Origin: Scedosporium boydii
Lineage: Eukaryota; Ascomycota; Sordariomycetes; Microascales; Microascaceae
Assembly (NCBI GenBank): GCA_002221725.1
Contig: NJFT01000117.1
Location: 1 to 64,000, forward strand
DNA: 64,000 nucleotides
Reading direction: 5' to 3'
Below are positions 32,869 through 44,573 of this stretch, in pieces. The number at the start of each line of letters is the position of its first letter. The stretch's first letter is position 1. Both the position numbers and the translations under genes were made by a program. The notes under the pieces were generated by a model. It did not search any database. It was given only the letters and a program-made list of their open reading frames with translations, and was not told the DNA's origin.

Positions 32869-33982
32869 ATGGCGCGCAAGACGAATCTCAAGGAATTCGA
32901 GGACGTGTTCCCCAAGCTGGAGAAGGTCCTCCTCGAGCAGGCTGCGAGCTACAACCTCCCCAAGTCGCACCTAGAATGGTATCAAAAGGTGAAGCACCAA
33001 TTTCTCCCAATTGAGCCCGAGTGCCAAAAAAAGCTGACACTCTGCCCCCTCCCCCCAGTCCCTCCAAACCAACACCGTCGGCGGCAAATGCAACCGCGGC
33101 ATGTCCGTCCCCGACTCGACCTCCCTCCTCCTCGAAAAGCCCCTCACCGAAGACCAATACTTCCAAGCCGCCACCCTAGGCTGGATGACCGAGCTCCTGC
33201 AGGCCTTCTTCCTCGTGTCCGACGACATCATGGACAGCTCCATCACCCGCCGCGGCAAGCCCTGCTGGTACCGCCACGAGGGCGTCGGCCTCATCGCCAT
33301 CAACGACGCCTTCATGCTCGAGACCGCCATCTACTCGCTGCTGAAGAAGTATTTCCGCCAGCACCCGCGGTACATTGAGCTCGTCGAGCTGTTCCACGAC
33401 ATCACCTTCAAGACCGAGATGGGCCAGCTGGCCGACCTGCTCACCGCCCCTGAGGATAACGTCAACCTCGACAACTTCTCGCTCGAGAAGCACTCGTTCA
33501 TCGTCATCTACAAGACGGCGTGGTACTCCTTCTACCTCCCCGTCGCGCTGGCCCTGTACCTCCTCGATATCGCCACCCCCAAGAACCTCAAGCAGGCCGA
33601 GGACATCCTGATACCCCTGGGCGAGTACTTCCAGGTCCAGGACGACTACCTCGACAACTTCGGCCTCCCCGAGCACATTGGCAAGATCGGCACCGACATC
33701 ATGGATAACAAGTGCTCGTGGCTCGTCAACGTCGCCCTCGAGATCGCCACCCCCGAGCAGCGCCGCATCCTCGAGGAGAACTACGGCCGCAAGGATGTCG
33801 AGAAGGAGGCCGTCGTGAAGAAGTTGTTCGACGACCTGAACCTGAAGCAGAGGTACGAGGAGTTTGAGGAGAAGAGGGCCAAGGAGATTAGGGAGTTGAT
33901 TGATCGCGTGGATGAGAGTGAGGGCTTGAGGAAGTCGGTGTTTACGGCGTTCCTGGACAAGATTTACAAGAGGTCGAAGTAA
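32869..33982 (+). CDS. erg20: farnesyl diphosphate synthase
   Basis: Exons 32869-32988 and 33059-33982 (347 aa, the usual length). The intron (70 nt) has GTGAAG, branch GCTGAC and CCCAG. It condenses isopentenyl diphosphate with dimethylallyl and then geranyl diphosphate to give farnesyl diphosphate, the branch point to ergosterol, dolichol, ubiquinone, haem a and protein prenylation. Both Asp-rich motifs are present: DDIMD at 95-99 (first, with the following SSITRRG) and DDYLD at 235-239 (second), with GKCNRG near 48-53 and a C-terminal KIYKRSK. The start is fixed by the conserved [19 protein letters not shown]-terminus. Strong G/C third-position bias compared with neighbours fits high expression. 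It is a housekeeping copy; no terpene cyclase lies beside it. Confidence 0.97.
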
Positions 33983-34469
33983 TTTGCGGAAACTGAAAAT
34001 AAAATTGTTTCGTTTTGAGGGGAAGGGGGGGAACTTGCTTTTTGTTTGGCATACGACCTGGGCATTCGATTCGAGCAACGTTGAAGAAGGGGGAATGGTA
34101 CAAAATGTAAAAGAAGTAGTTTAATAAGATAAGTGGCCCACAGCTATCGGAGGGCAACTGTCTAGTATGAGATAATGAAGAAATTGAAGAGGAAAAAATA
34201 AGGTGCCAAATATATGGCGTATGTGAAGTGAAGATGTCGTAGACATGCAAGATGGGAAAGTCATGAAACAAATCACCACCGGCTCTCTAAGCCAGCCATC
34301 TCATGGTTGCTCATCACCGACCAAACCATATTTCCCTTCCTCGTGGGATAATTCTCTATCCTTTCCGTTCATCTTAAAAATAAAAAAAAACGACCCTTGC
34401 CGACCCAATCCTCAACTCTAATCCAAAAAGGAAAAGAAAAAAAAAGCAAACAAGTACCTCTCTTCCTCT
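33983..34469. other. convergent 3' spacer
   Basis: AT-rich trailer between the ends of erg20 (plus) and the RA-PH gene (minus). No gene. Confidence 0.6.
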
Positions 34470-37400
34470 TTATCTCACAGTCCCACTCCGCCCCCTACTC
34501 GTCCCTGCCTGCCTCGCCTCAATCCTCCCGACCAACGTACCTCCCACCATCCCCGGCAAAGGGGGCACCGCCGGCTCCTCCTCGTACCGATTATACCTGC
34601 CGTGATACCTCGACGAGGTCGAAGCGACGGACTGGCTCCTCGCCAGGGCGCCTAGTAACGTCTCGTTTCCCTGCGGCGATCTCGCGTAGTGGTGGAACTG
34701 TTGCTGTTGTTGTTGGTGCTGGTGGTGTTGTCCCGCGGTGTTATGGGAAGAAGATGCGCTCGAGGAAGGGGCTCGCGCGCGCGTGGATGAGCGCGGCGAA
34801 GATGGGACGTCGTACTTGTTCGCCGGACGACCCGTGGCTAGGTCCACGAGGGGCACGCCGACGGGGGCGCGGACGCCTTGGCCTCCTCGTTGGGTCCTCC
34901 AGGACGTCGTCGGTTCTTCCCCATTTTCGCTGAAATCGAGGAGTGGTTTCGGCATGGGTGGTTGCTGCTGTTGATAGTGGTCGGAGGGCGCGCGGTTCGT
35001 CGTGCGGATGGACGTAGGGCTACCCGGCCGGCGTAGACTACGTTGGCGATGAATTTCCGCCGCCGTAGACCGCGCGGTCGAGGGCCGGTACCGCGAGTCA
35101 GATCTGCGCAAGGGATCGGAGTGTTGTTCCTGGGCGGAGGGGATACTATTAAGGAGACTGGGTCCTTCGGTGAAGGGGCCTTCGGAGGATATGCGACGGC
35201 GTTGAGTTTCGGTGCGGCGCAGGCTTTCGAGCTTGCGCTCTTCGTACTTTTCGCCTAGGAGACCCTTAGCGTCGAAGTCAGGCTCCTGATCGAGGTTGAC
35301 GAGTCCGTTGGCGTTTGCGTTTGCGTTGGGTCCCGAGTGGTTTGACGCGGACCGGCCGCGGACGCTCCCCTTGGACAAACGCTTTCGTTCCCTGGAAGGT
35401 GAATTGGGGGTTTGTTGCTGCTGCTGCTGCTGCTGCTGCGTGGGATCGTCATATGCTTTCTCGAAGATATCCATATCCATGAGCGGCTTGAACGAACCAA
35501 TAGCATACGGCGAGTTATCCATCGACTGTCTCGGCTTGCTCGTCGACGCTTTCCTCACAAGACCCCCTCCGCCGCTCGCATCCCTCGTGGGTGGTCGTCC
35601 CGTATCAATCTTGCGATTGACGAGATACCAACTCCTCCACCCGTGGACCTGCTCCTTGAACAACCGTGCCGTCCTCTCGTCGTCGGTGCAGAAGAAATGC
35701 ACGAAGTTCTCCCCCGTGGGGAAGACATTGGACTTTTGCTGGCTCTTGACGGCGTAGCAGAACTTCTTGGGCGGCTTGAGCACTTTCCGAAGCTGGTGCT
35801 CCGTGGGAGTGTACAGATCGAAATCGGATAAATGGCACAGAGACACTGAGTCCTTGTCCGAGGGCTTCGCGCCGGGCTTCTTCGCGGCGTACATTTGTCC
35901 GCTGTCGAGGAGCGTGACGATGCGCTTCACCCACTTCCCTACGCGCGGACAACAGTATAACTGCAGCGTGAAGGCATAAGGAGCGTCGTAAGTACGCGGC
36001 ACGGCGTCGATCTCGAGCTGCTCATCGCTATCGGGAACGGGATCGGGATTTTTAGAATTGGTGGTGTTGATGCCGGCGGGGAGAACAACGAGGGCGTTGA
36101 GGTTGTCGCGGTCCCACGAGTTCATCACATCGCGAACGAGTTCGTAGCGGCGGAGGCGTCGCTCCAGACCGTATTGGAGGTAGGATTCGACGACGATGCT
36201 GGTGTCTGGGCGGATTTTGTGGGTGATGAGGTTGGCGGCGGAGTGGAGGATGTCGACGGGTGTGGTGTCCGTTTTTACGGGGAGGGTGATGGAGGAGTTC
36301 ATGCAACGGACGACGACACGCTGGGGAGAATTAGCAACGAAGACAAAAATTACCAAACTGCCCAGCTGTGGTGAAGAAAAACTAGCAGAGGGAGGGAGAG
36401 GGGAAGGGAAGGGAGGACAAACTCTTTCGCCAGCATTGCTTGCGCTCACGGGGGCATCAATCTGGGGCACGATACCCTTCCCACCAGCGGCGATATAATT
36501 CGCAGGAGGCATATTCGTCCGACTCGCTTGGGGCGACGTCGGCAAAGAAGCAGGCGAAGACGGCAGGCTCGAAGCCGAATTCTGATCAGCTTTCCGGCTC
36601 CTCGAAAGGAAGGCAAAAATGGGACTCCTCGTTTTTGACTTGGGTGACGCGAGTGGTGATGCGGTGTGTTCCTGGTGATGGTGGTTGTTGTGATATCTCC
36701 GGATCTCTGGCTGCGATCCGCCAAAGCTCGTGGGAGCATCGACCCAGCGCGTGGTCGAGGTGGTCATCTTGTCGGCGACGGCGACAGCGACGGTGGCTGG
36801 CTTGCTCGTGCTCGTGCTCTGGGAGGGATAGTTGGAGCGGATGGTTTCCGTCGTCCGTTCGCGAAAAGACTTGCCCGAATCTCTTGTGCGCACGGTCGGG
36901 GTCCTCTTTAGCTCGTCGCCGTTGTCGTTGTCGTTGTCGTGGTCGTCGTGATTGCCGTGGTCAATTTCATATGAGTGGTGATGATTTTTTGCGACAATAT
37001 TTTCGTTTCCGCTCCTGTAATAGAGAGGTTCTGCAGATCGCGTGACGAACGAGTTTAAATTGGTGGATCGCGGACCAAGGGGTAATAAAGCTGACGACGC
37101 TGACGCTGGGAAAGGCAGCGGTGGAACAGGGGGCGGGAGTGCTGGTTCTCCTGCGTGGGATGGATCTCGCGTGGATGGTGCCGATCCTGACCCCGGCGCA
37201 TCGGCATGCCTTGGCCTTGGCTTCAGGTGGTTGGGATTACTAGTAGATGCGTCGACGACGCTGGTGGTGGTTCCTCCGCTGGAATCCGTGCCCGCGAAGC
37301 TGGCTGACCGCCGTCTGTATCGCGATGGCGCCTTTTGCAGGCTGGGAATGGTGCGAGCGGTGTCGGTGTGGGCGCTAGTGTCGACGTTGGCGGTGGTGGG

Positions 37401-37760
37401 CGAAGAATAAGAAGAGGTGGCGGTGGAGGAGATGGGCACAGAAGAGTCTGAAGACGGGACGATTTCTTGTGTTTGTGCTCGTGTTTGTGCTTGTGGTTGT
37501 GCTTGTGGAACCATTGCATGCATGGGGCCGTGGGTCAGAGTTGGACTCTGGGCATCGCTGAAATGAGATGGAGCGGCATTGGCATGGGTGTTGGCGTTGG
37601 AATTGGTGTTTGTGTTGGCATTGGGATTGGCGTTATTCTGGTTATTCTGGTGGCGTCGTGATCGGTATCGAGAGAAATAGGCGGGAGCTGAAGCGGCAGG
37701 AGCGATGGAGCCTGGTGCTGGGGCAGTCGCAGTCGCAGTCGCAGTCGCACTCGTGCCCAT
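34470..37760 (-). CDS. Ras-association plus PH tandem adaptor (MRL-like)
   Basis: Exons 37760-36423 and 36320-34470 give 1062 residues. The 102-nt intron (GTTTGT, branch GCTAAT, CCCCAG) is open in frame, but its peptide is low-complexity and interrupts the RA domain start. The N-terminal 440 residues are disordered, with an Ala-Thr hexanucleotide repeat, Asn/Thr-rich runs and Ser/Pro clusters. An RA-type ubiquitin fold (about 447-527; VVVRCMNSSITLPVKTDTTPVDILHSAANLI) is followed by a PH domain (about 560-684; GKWVKRIVTLLDSGQMY, HFFCTDDERTARLF). The C-terminus is again disordered, with polyQ tracts and many Ser/Arg. This RA-PH order resembles the MIG-10/RIAM/lamellipodin architecture linking Ras/Rap signals to membranes and actin; in fungi a role in polarity is plausible but inferred. 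Confidence 0.87.
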   Translation of the reverse strand: MGTSATATATATAPAPGSIAPAASAPAYFSRYRSRRHQNNQNNANPNANTNTNSNANTHANAAPSHFSDAQSPTLTHGPMHAMVPQAQPQAQTRAQTQEIVPSSDSSVPISSTATSSYSSPTTANVDTSAHTDTARTIPSLQKAPSRYRRRSASFAGTDSSGGTTTSVVDASTSNPNHLKPRPRHADAPGSGSAPSTRDPSHAGEPALPPPVPPLPFPASASSALLPLGPRSTNLNSFVTRSAEPLYYRSGNENIVAKNHHHSYEIDHGNHDDHDNDNDNGDELKRTPTVRTRDSGKSFRERTTETIRSNYPSQSTSTSKPATVAVAVADKMTTSTTRWVDAPTSFGGSQPEIRRYHNNHHHQEHTASPLASPKSKTRSPIFAFLSRSRKADQNSASSLPSSPASLPTSPQASRTNMPPANYIAAGGKGIVPQIDAPVSASNAGERVCPPFPSPLPPSASFSSPQLGSLVIFVFVANSPQRVVVRCMNSSITLPVKTDTTPVDILHSAANLITHKIRPDTSIVVESYLQYGLERRLRRYELVRDVMNSWDRDNLNALVVLPAGINTTNSKNPDPVPDSDEQLEIDAVPRTYDAPYAFTLQLYCCPRVGKWVKRIVTLLDSGQMYAAKKPGAKPSDKDSVSLCHLSDFDLYTPTEHQLRKVLKPPKKFCYAVKSQQKSNVFPTGENFVHFFCTDDERTARLFKEQVHGWRSWYLVNRKIDTGRPPTRDASGGGGLVRKASTSKPRQSMDNSPYAIGSFKPLMDMDIFEKAYDDPTQQQQQQQQQTPNSPSRERKRLSKGSVRGRSASNHSGPNANANANGLVNLDQEPDFDAKGLLGEKYEERKLESLRRTETQRRRISSEGPFTEGPSLLNSIPSAQEQHSDPLRRSDSRYRPSTARSTAAEIHRQRSLRRPGSPTSIRTTNRAPSDHYQQQQPPMPKPLLDFSENGEEPTTSWRTQRGGQGVRAPVGVPLVDLATGRPANKYDVPSSPRSSTRARAPSSSASSSHNTAGQHHQHQQQQQQFHHYARSPQGNETLLGALARSQSVASTSSRYHGRYNRYEEEPAVPPLPGMVGGTLVGRIEARQAGTSRGRSGTVR
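36321..36422 (-). other. in-frame 102-nt intron of the RA-PH gene
   Basis: 34 codons without a stop. Good branch site and acceptor; retention would place a Phe/Pro/Ser-rich insert at the RA domain boundary. Confidence 0.7.
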
Positions 37761-39912
37761 GTTAGTCGTCGCTGTCGCTGTCGCTGTCGTCGCCGTCAGC
37801 TTGGAATTGGGATTGAATTAGAATTGCTGCTCGTACCTGCGTCTTCCATTTTCGCAAATTCCATTCAGCCGTTGTCCCCCGCTATTTTATTCCCTCCTTC
37901 ACACGCCCTGTAACAGAAGAAATCGAATTGATTGATTGAATCTCGATGATTTTAGTTCACCGATGTGACGCTGTTAAGATTAAAACTTGCAGCAGGATCT
38001 TCCAGAATCCACATCCCCCATCAAGATGCCGGAACGATGGCGCCACCGCTGGGTCCTTGGGACTCGACTCCTTTTTCGGGTTTAGCGAGGACGATGGAGA
38101 ATGAGAAGATGGGAAGAAATGGACTGGGAGACTGGGGGGTGATTTGCGCTAAGGTTCAAAGTAAGGTTTCGAGGGAGGAATAGGAATAGAAACACGATAA
38201 ATGATCGAGGTTATCATCGATCGAAGTCGGAATCGAAGCTGAGATCGAAATCGAAACTCGTCAAACTGACGTCAACGAGCTAAGAAAGATCGGACGGACC
38301 CTGAACTTTGATTTCCTTTGCGCTTTGGCTGTGGTTTGCTGGCGCTGAGTTCAGGTGGGCGAAGGCGATGTCTCGATTGGTTCAACCACAGCACGAGGAT
38401 GGACAATTGATGCAATCGCACAGCGGCACAACACGTATGTCCTGCATACACTTCAGCTGGGCAGGCAAAAGTTGACGAAGAGATCCGATCTGCGATTTTG
38501 TTTTTTTCTCTCTCTTCTCTTTGTGCCCTTTTTGGACGGCAGCGATCGGAGACGGGACAACGCGATGCGTTGACTTGGAGATATATCTTCCGAGACAATA
38601 ACAGGCTCGCGCGGAGATTTGGTAGATGGTATGTCTTGGATCTATCGAGATTGGACGGATGAAGAAAGAGGAGAAGAGAGCTGCTCTTAAGACCTCTTCT
38701 ATTAAAGAAAAGGCAAAAAGAGGCAATCGAACAGGATCAATAGGCTTGTCAAGGCGGCGGGAGACTGGATAGGGAACCCGAAGCAGGTGAATCGGATCAA
38801 TATGTATCGTCGGCCACTAAGAAGAGGGAATCTCCATGTCGCTAGCTGTCGGTGGCGATCTAGTGAAGAGTAGTGCGCTGCACTGCTGCAGTTGCGCATC
38901 AAATCGGCGAAATGACGATGATTCTCCTCGGCGCAGCCGTGATACTTGTTGTACCTTTTGTCGAATCCAGCACGGGGACGAACCGCTGGTTAACACAGCA
39001 CGGAGGCTCTGGCTGCTCACCGGCTTCTCATACCGAAGGTAGCGACTGAGGATATTCTGGCCTATGCAAACAGCGTTCGCGAGGGCTCGTGATTCGATCT
39101 GGGATAGGAAGCTTCTTTATTTTCCAGCTGCGGACTCGATGATGATATTTTCGAATGTCAATTGTCTACCTCGGTGTGAGGAGAAGATTGAAGACGGAAG
39201 ACGGCTTTCTTTTTTATTCAATGTTCCGCTGCTTTTTCTTCGGGAGGTTCGTGTCTCATCGTGTCTCGCTTTGCTTCGAAGAATGAGACGAAGTACGAGG
39301 TAAAGTGCTGACCTAGACACGCACGCGACAAACAATCCGCACATATATATTTGAGTACCAATAATTTCAATAATTGCCACTTTTACTTGCACTCTTTCTG
39401 CTAATCACAATGCTGCGTGTATTCCCTCGTCTCCGAGAAAAAGAGATTGATGCGACGAAACAGAATGCGCATAAACGACGCTTAGATTGCCGTCTCTCTT
39501 CGAAACCATGGTTGGCTGCCATTCCTGCTGGTCTGGTTCCACGAATATGGGGCTGGGGTCTAGTTTGGCAGGACATCCCTGAATTTAGAAATTTCATTGA
39601 TCAATGGATTCATTCATAGGATCGAAGGACTAAGGGTCCGACGTCGCCGGAAATTGTCTTTGAGAGATTGTGTGTGAAACTGAGATGTTGTCTTGGTGAT
39701 ATTTGTTCCATCATCATGAACAAACACTACATCCAAGATTGAACTCTATCCTTCACTTTTGTCGCCTTTGAGACATCGTCATGCGCTCCGGCCTAGACAA
39801 CGGACTAATATGGACCCCATCGTCATCGACGACACAGGCAACAGACATGACCCCTTTCGTCATTTGGATCTGGATCTGGAACACCTTTCCTCCCCCAGCA
39901 TCAACATCGTCC
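37761..39912. other. intergenic, 2.15 kb
   Basis: Long upstream region of the RA-PH gene (minus strand), reaching to the 3' end of the reductase gene. Short chance frames only; a long 5' UTR with introns is possible but not resolvable by eye. Confidence 0.45.
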
Positions 39913-41080
39913 CTACTTCCTAAACGTCAACTCCCTCCTCCACCAATGCTCAAACTCCACCGTCCGCACATCAATCCCCAACTCCTTCAACGCCCTCGTG
40001 CTCAAGTGGCAATCGTACGGCCGCTGAACGCTGGCCGACGGATCATTCCCCTCGTCGTTCCGTATCACGTTTTCCGTCGAGATCCCCATGATGCGTCCGA
40101 AGAGTTGGCACATGCCGTATTTCGTCGTTTTGTCCTCGCTCGAGAAGTGGAGGATGCGCGGTAATGTCGACTTGTCCTGCGTATCGAGATATTTCGTCGC
40201 AACGTCTGTTCACCGAAAGGTAAGCCCTCTCTTTCGGGGAAACATAATGAGTTTGAAGAGATAAACCTACCGGCCACAACCCGCGCCACATCCTCCGTAT
40301 TAGTCGGATACCTCACCGCCCAATTATCCATCCTCACCTTCTCACCCCCTCTCGCCGCCCCCCAAACCGCATTCAGCAAAACATTCACCGCACTCTCCTC
40401 CGGCACCTCCGCCTCCCCGTACAACACCGGCACCCTCAGCACCACGCCCCACCCCGGCTTCCCCGCCCTCTCGAACTCATCCAACATGGCCCTTTCGCCG
40501 CCCAGCTTCGTCTCGCCGTAGAGGTTCGTCGGTGATGGCTCCGCGTCGACGTCGTAAGGGGCCTCGCCGGGGCGCCCCGGGAACACGTAGTCGGTCGAGA
40601 TGTAGATCATGAGGACGGAGCGGGCGGCGCAGAGGCGGGCGAGGGTGCGTGTGGCGGTGATGTTGAGGGCTTTGGTCCCCTCGGGGTCTTTGTCGACTTT
40701 GTCGGGGAAGCGATTTGCTGCGCCTGAGGGGCGGTTGAAGGGGGATTTGTGAGTCTCTTTTCTGGCAGGTTCAAGGGGCGAGCGGCTTACTGTGGACAAT
40801 GACTTGCGGCCTGGTATAAGAAACAAATAGAATTAGCACATTGTGCGGTTGCTTGGTCTGATGAGAAAAAGAAAAAAAGGAGGGCCTCGTACTTTACTTC
40901 ATCGAGAGCTGCCTCAACCTCGCCCTCCTTTTGAAGATCAACGCGCAGCACAGAAACCCCATCCGCCCGACTCAGCCCCGTCCCCTTGACACTCCAATCC
41001 CTACCCGGGTCCTCAAACCCCCGGACAAGCTGCCTACCGAGCAGACCAGTAGCCCCTGTCACGAAAGCCGTCCGCGTCAT
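39913..41080 (-). CDS. MAT2B/RmlD-like NAD(P)-dependent reductase
   Basis: Exons 41080-40893, 40810-40791 (a 20-nt micro-exon), 40723-40271 and 40205-39913 total 954 nt (317 aa). Junctions rebuild DEVKPQVIVHSAANRFPDK and VVADVATKYLDTQ. It is an extended short-chain dehydrogenase of the RmlD group: nucleotide-binding GATGLLG at 9-15, STDYVFPG, and the active-site YGETK. In eukaryotes the closest group is the regulatory beta subunit of methionine adenosyltransferase (MAT2B), which binds NADP and tunes S-adenosylmethionine synthesis; bacterial relatives reduce dTDP-4-keto-rhamnose. No sugar-nucleotide genes are nearby, so I favour the MAT2B-like reading without proof. The upstream in-frame frame to 41143 is judged 5' UTR. 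Confidence 0.9.
40791..40810 (-). other. 20-nt micro-exon
   Basis: Flanked by introns of 82 nt (GTACGA...CCAG) and 67 nt (GTAAGC...CTCAG). It encodes the PQVIVH strand of the Rossmann fold, which is required for the domain. Confidence 0.85.
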
Positions 41081-41547
41081 GGCTGAAAACTGACCAGCTC
41101 GGATGAGAATTCCGTTGCACTCAAGCTGGAGCGAGAGTTCCAATGTTTCGAACGGGGTGAATTCGTACGACGGGTACGGAGAGGGACACTTTTTCGAGCT
41201 TGATGTTAGTGTCGCCCAAAGCTTGCGACGCTGATCCTCTCTGGTGTTTCCTGTGTCGTCATGGGATGGATCGAGTGCCCCGCGCTAAGTTGACGGACCC
41301 CAGTTTTGAGGGGTGGTTACCCCATTCTCAGATATCCTCGTTACATGCATACGAAACCTATCATGTCCCTCGCATTGGAACAAACTTTGGACTTGGTCGC
41401 CTTTGATGGCACAACACAGCTTTGACACTGCCACTTCAAGGGGCAATTCGAAAATATTGACATAACATAATTCAATTCTATCTGACCCCTAGCTAAGGTC
41501 AAAATGCTCCGGCTAAATGAAGGCAGCAAGAAACAGCGCAACGCTTT
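41081..41547. other. intergenic, 0.47 kb
   Basis: Promoter of the reductase gene and trailer of gls2, both on the minus strand. Confidence 0.5.
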
Positions 41548-44500
41548 CTATACAACCCTCACGGTAAAGTCCTCCCCAATCGCCGCACCAACCCTCCCCA
41601 CAATCGCGAACGATGCCTTACTTCCCTTCCCCCTGTAAAACTGCACCGGCGCCTTCCAAGTCTTGCCCCGCGAGTTGACCTCGACCTCCTTCTTATCCCA
41701 CGAAGCCGGAGCGCCGACGATGACAATCTTGTCGACGGCGACGTCCTTCATCTGCTTCATCCAGGTACCCGGCTTGACGGTGCCCTTGGCCTCGCCGTCG
41801 ACGGAGGTGATGGAGGTTCCGTCGAGGGTGAACTTGCGGTAGATATACTGGCCCTTCTCGTAGTCGAACGAATCGCCATCATCGACGTAGAGCTCTCCCT
41901 CGGCGGTGCCCGCCTTGGAAACGGACACAACGAGCGTGTAATCGTCGAACTTCATGAGGGAGCTGGACCGTCGGGGCCGATCGCGGCGCGGGAAGATGTG
42001 TCCGCCCCTCATGAAAAGAGGAATACTCTCCAGCGGCGCGTCAACGGTGACGGTCTTGCCCTTCTGCGTGGGGATGACGTCGTAGGTGAAGTAGTTGTAG
42101 TAGACCTCGTCGTCGGGGATGTAGACGTCGGCCGTGACTTTATCCTTCTCGACGACGGGCTTGACGAGCAGGCCTGTGCTGCCGAGGAAGATCTGGTCGT
42201 CGATGGCGAAGCCGCCTTCCTCGGTGGGGTGGGTCCAATACATGGGACGCACGATGGGGCTTCCGTCGCGGTGGGCGTGGAAGAAGGCCGTGTACCACGC
42301 GGGCAGAAGGCTGTAGCGGAGTCGGAGAGCCGAAGAAATGATGGTGTTGTAGTGCTCGCCGGTCAAATATGGCTCGCGGCGGCGCGAGTCGATGTGGGCG
42401 TGCGCGCGGAAGAAGGGGTAGAAGGCGCCAGACTGGTACCATCGCGTGAGGAGATCCTTGTCGGGGTTGCCGAAGAACCCGCCGACATCAGCGCCGGAGA
42501 AGGGGAAGCCCGCGATACCTTGGCTGAGAATCATGGGAATGGCCGCGCCAAGATGTTCCCAGGAGGCCTGGTTATCGCCCGTCCACATGGCGCCGAATCG
42601 CTGAGAACCGGCGTAGAAAGAGCGCGTGAGGACGAAGGGTCGGCGGAGCTCGCCGGACTTGCGGGAAAGCAGGGCCTGGTAGGTGGCGTTGTGAAGCGTC
42701 ATTCCCATGAGGTTGTGCACGTCGCGGTGCTCCCAGTTACCGTGGTGAAGGTTATCCTTGGGCATGGTCGTCTCGGGTCCGTTAAACACGGACGGCTCGT
42801 TCATGTCGTTCCAGATGAAAGTGTTCTCGCGGGTGCCCTTGAACTTGTCGTACTTGAACAGGCTCTTCCACCAGTCAATTGCCTTGGGGTTGAAACTGTC
42901 GATCCAGTGCGAGGAGCCAGGCCAGCACCATCCGTCGAAGATATTGCCCTCCTTGTTCTTGACGGCAAGATCCTTGTCTTTGAGCTCCGACACGACGTGG
43001 TAGTCGTTGGTATTCTTGATATGGGGGTCGATGATGGTCACGAGCTTGCGACCCTGCTTTTCAAGCGTCTCACCCATGCCAATCGGATCGACAAACCTGT
43101 CCTTGTCGAATGTAAAGTATTTCTTGTCATCAGTGTACTCGATATCGAGCCAGATGACGTCGTAGGGCATGCGGGCCTTGTCCATCTTGCGGTTGACGTC
43201 CTTGACATCGTCATCGGAGACGTAGTTCCACCGACACTGATGGTAGCCGAGGGCAAACTCCTGAGGCATGGCGGTAGTACCTGTCAGCTCGCTGTAGACC
43301 TTGGAAATGTCCTTGGGAGTGGGCCCGAGGAAAACGAAGACGTCCAAGAGCCCGCTCTCGGAGATCCAGTGGGTATTGGTATTGGTCTTGGCCTCCGCGC
43401 CCAGAGCGTTGGGGTTCGTCGCGTCCTTGGACTTGGTGACATCGACCCAGGTCTCGGCGGCGTTTAGCCAGAACACGGCGACGGTGGAGTCCTTGTTGTG
43501 TGCGTGCATTAGGGGGATCGATCCGTAGAGGGTCATGGGGCTGTCGAGAATGTACTCGAACACGTCGAGGTTGTACATCCTGTATGGCTCAGAATAGTGC
43601 CCATCTTCACGGCCGCGGGTCTCCTTGAGGGACAGAGACGTGGCGTGAGAAGGGATGCCGAAGACGTGGTTATAGCCTGAAAAGGTAATGTCGATGGCTA
43701 CGCTCTCAGGTCCCTTGGCCTTGGAATCGGTATTTCCGCCAAATGTCTCCTCCCACCAGGTGCTCTCTTCGTCGCTCTCAGGTTCCGCGTCCTTGTTCTC
43801 CTCGCCTTCTTTCTTCTCCGGCTCAGGTTTGTCGACTTTTAGTCGCCAGTGCTCGACGTTCATCCAGCCCTTGTCGTTGAACTTGATGTGGGAGACGCCG
43901 TCGCGCTTAAAGTCGATAGAGAAGGGCGAGAAGTTGACGTGCGCCTCGTGTTTTGACCCTCCGTATTGAATGACCATGCCATTCGAGTCTTGGGAAGTGA
44001 CCTTGGCGTCCTTGTCGAGGGTCAAGCCGCCCACAATGGCAAGCCTTTCGACCTCGTTGAATCGCTCCTTGCGAGCTTGGCTGTCATGACGGAGGACAAT
44101 GTCATTCTTCTGGCGCTTCTCTTCATCGACTACGACACGCGCGACACCGGACTCAAGGAAGGAAACGGTAAGCGGTAGGCGGATAGATTCGGCGCCGTCA
44201 GCGAGGGACTTGAGAATGGTGCCTTGGAGCTGGCCGTCCTTGAAGGAGACGGAATCGGCGTTAAGATTGTAGGGGGCAGCCCAGGTCGAGCCCGCGGCGG
44301 CGGCGGAGTCTGCGTACTCTCTGTTTCGTTTACAGAAGCCGGATTGATGGCATTTCTTAAAGTCGTTCTCCTTGACGGTTACTTCACATCAGAGGGGGAT
44401 TGTCAGTACGACGACCCTCTTGCGCCTAGGAAGCTCACGGGGATAGAGAGGATGGAGGGAATGGGAATAGGCAACTCACAGGCGGGAATGAACAAGCAAC

Positions 44501-44573
44501 TGAATGCGACCAAAAGATAGACGAGGCTTGTCCATGTCCGTGGCATGGCACGGGCACGAGGGGAAGACCACAT
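41548..44573 (-). CDS. gls2: glucosidase II alpha subunit (GH31), ER
   Basis: Exons 44573-44480 and 44381-41548 (975 aa). The 98-nt intron (GTGAGT...GAAG) lies just after the signal peptide (hydrophobic SLVYLLVAFSCLFIPAC, about 16-32). It trims the inner alpha-1,3-linked glucoses from N-glycans in the ER lumen, controlling calnexin binding and glycoprotein quality control. GH31 features: N-terminal CHQSGFCKRNR, catalytic nucleophile Asp557 in WNDMNEPSVF, acid/base Asp634 in WTGDNQA, and the conserved IPMILSQGIAGFPFSGADVGGFFGNP. An acidic stretch near 205-225 (EKKEGEENKDAEPESDEE) is an insert in a loop typical of the alpha subunit. The partner beta subunit is not in this window. Confidence 0.96.

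Noticed and set aside
33176..34078. 300-codon minus-strand frame opposite erg20
   Set aside because: Antisense shadow of a codon-biased gene; Leu/Val/Glu-only composition.
41998..43467. 489-codon plus-strand frame opposite gls2
   Set aside because: Antisense shadow caused by strong third-position G/C bias in gls2; Val/Gly/Glu-rich composition without domains.
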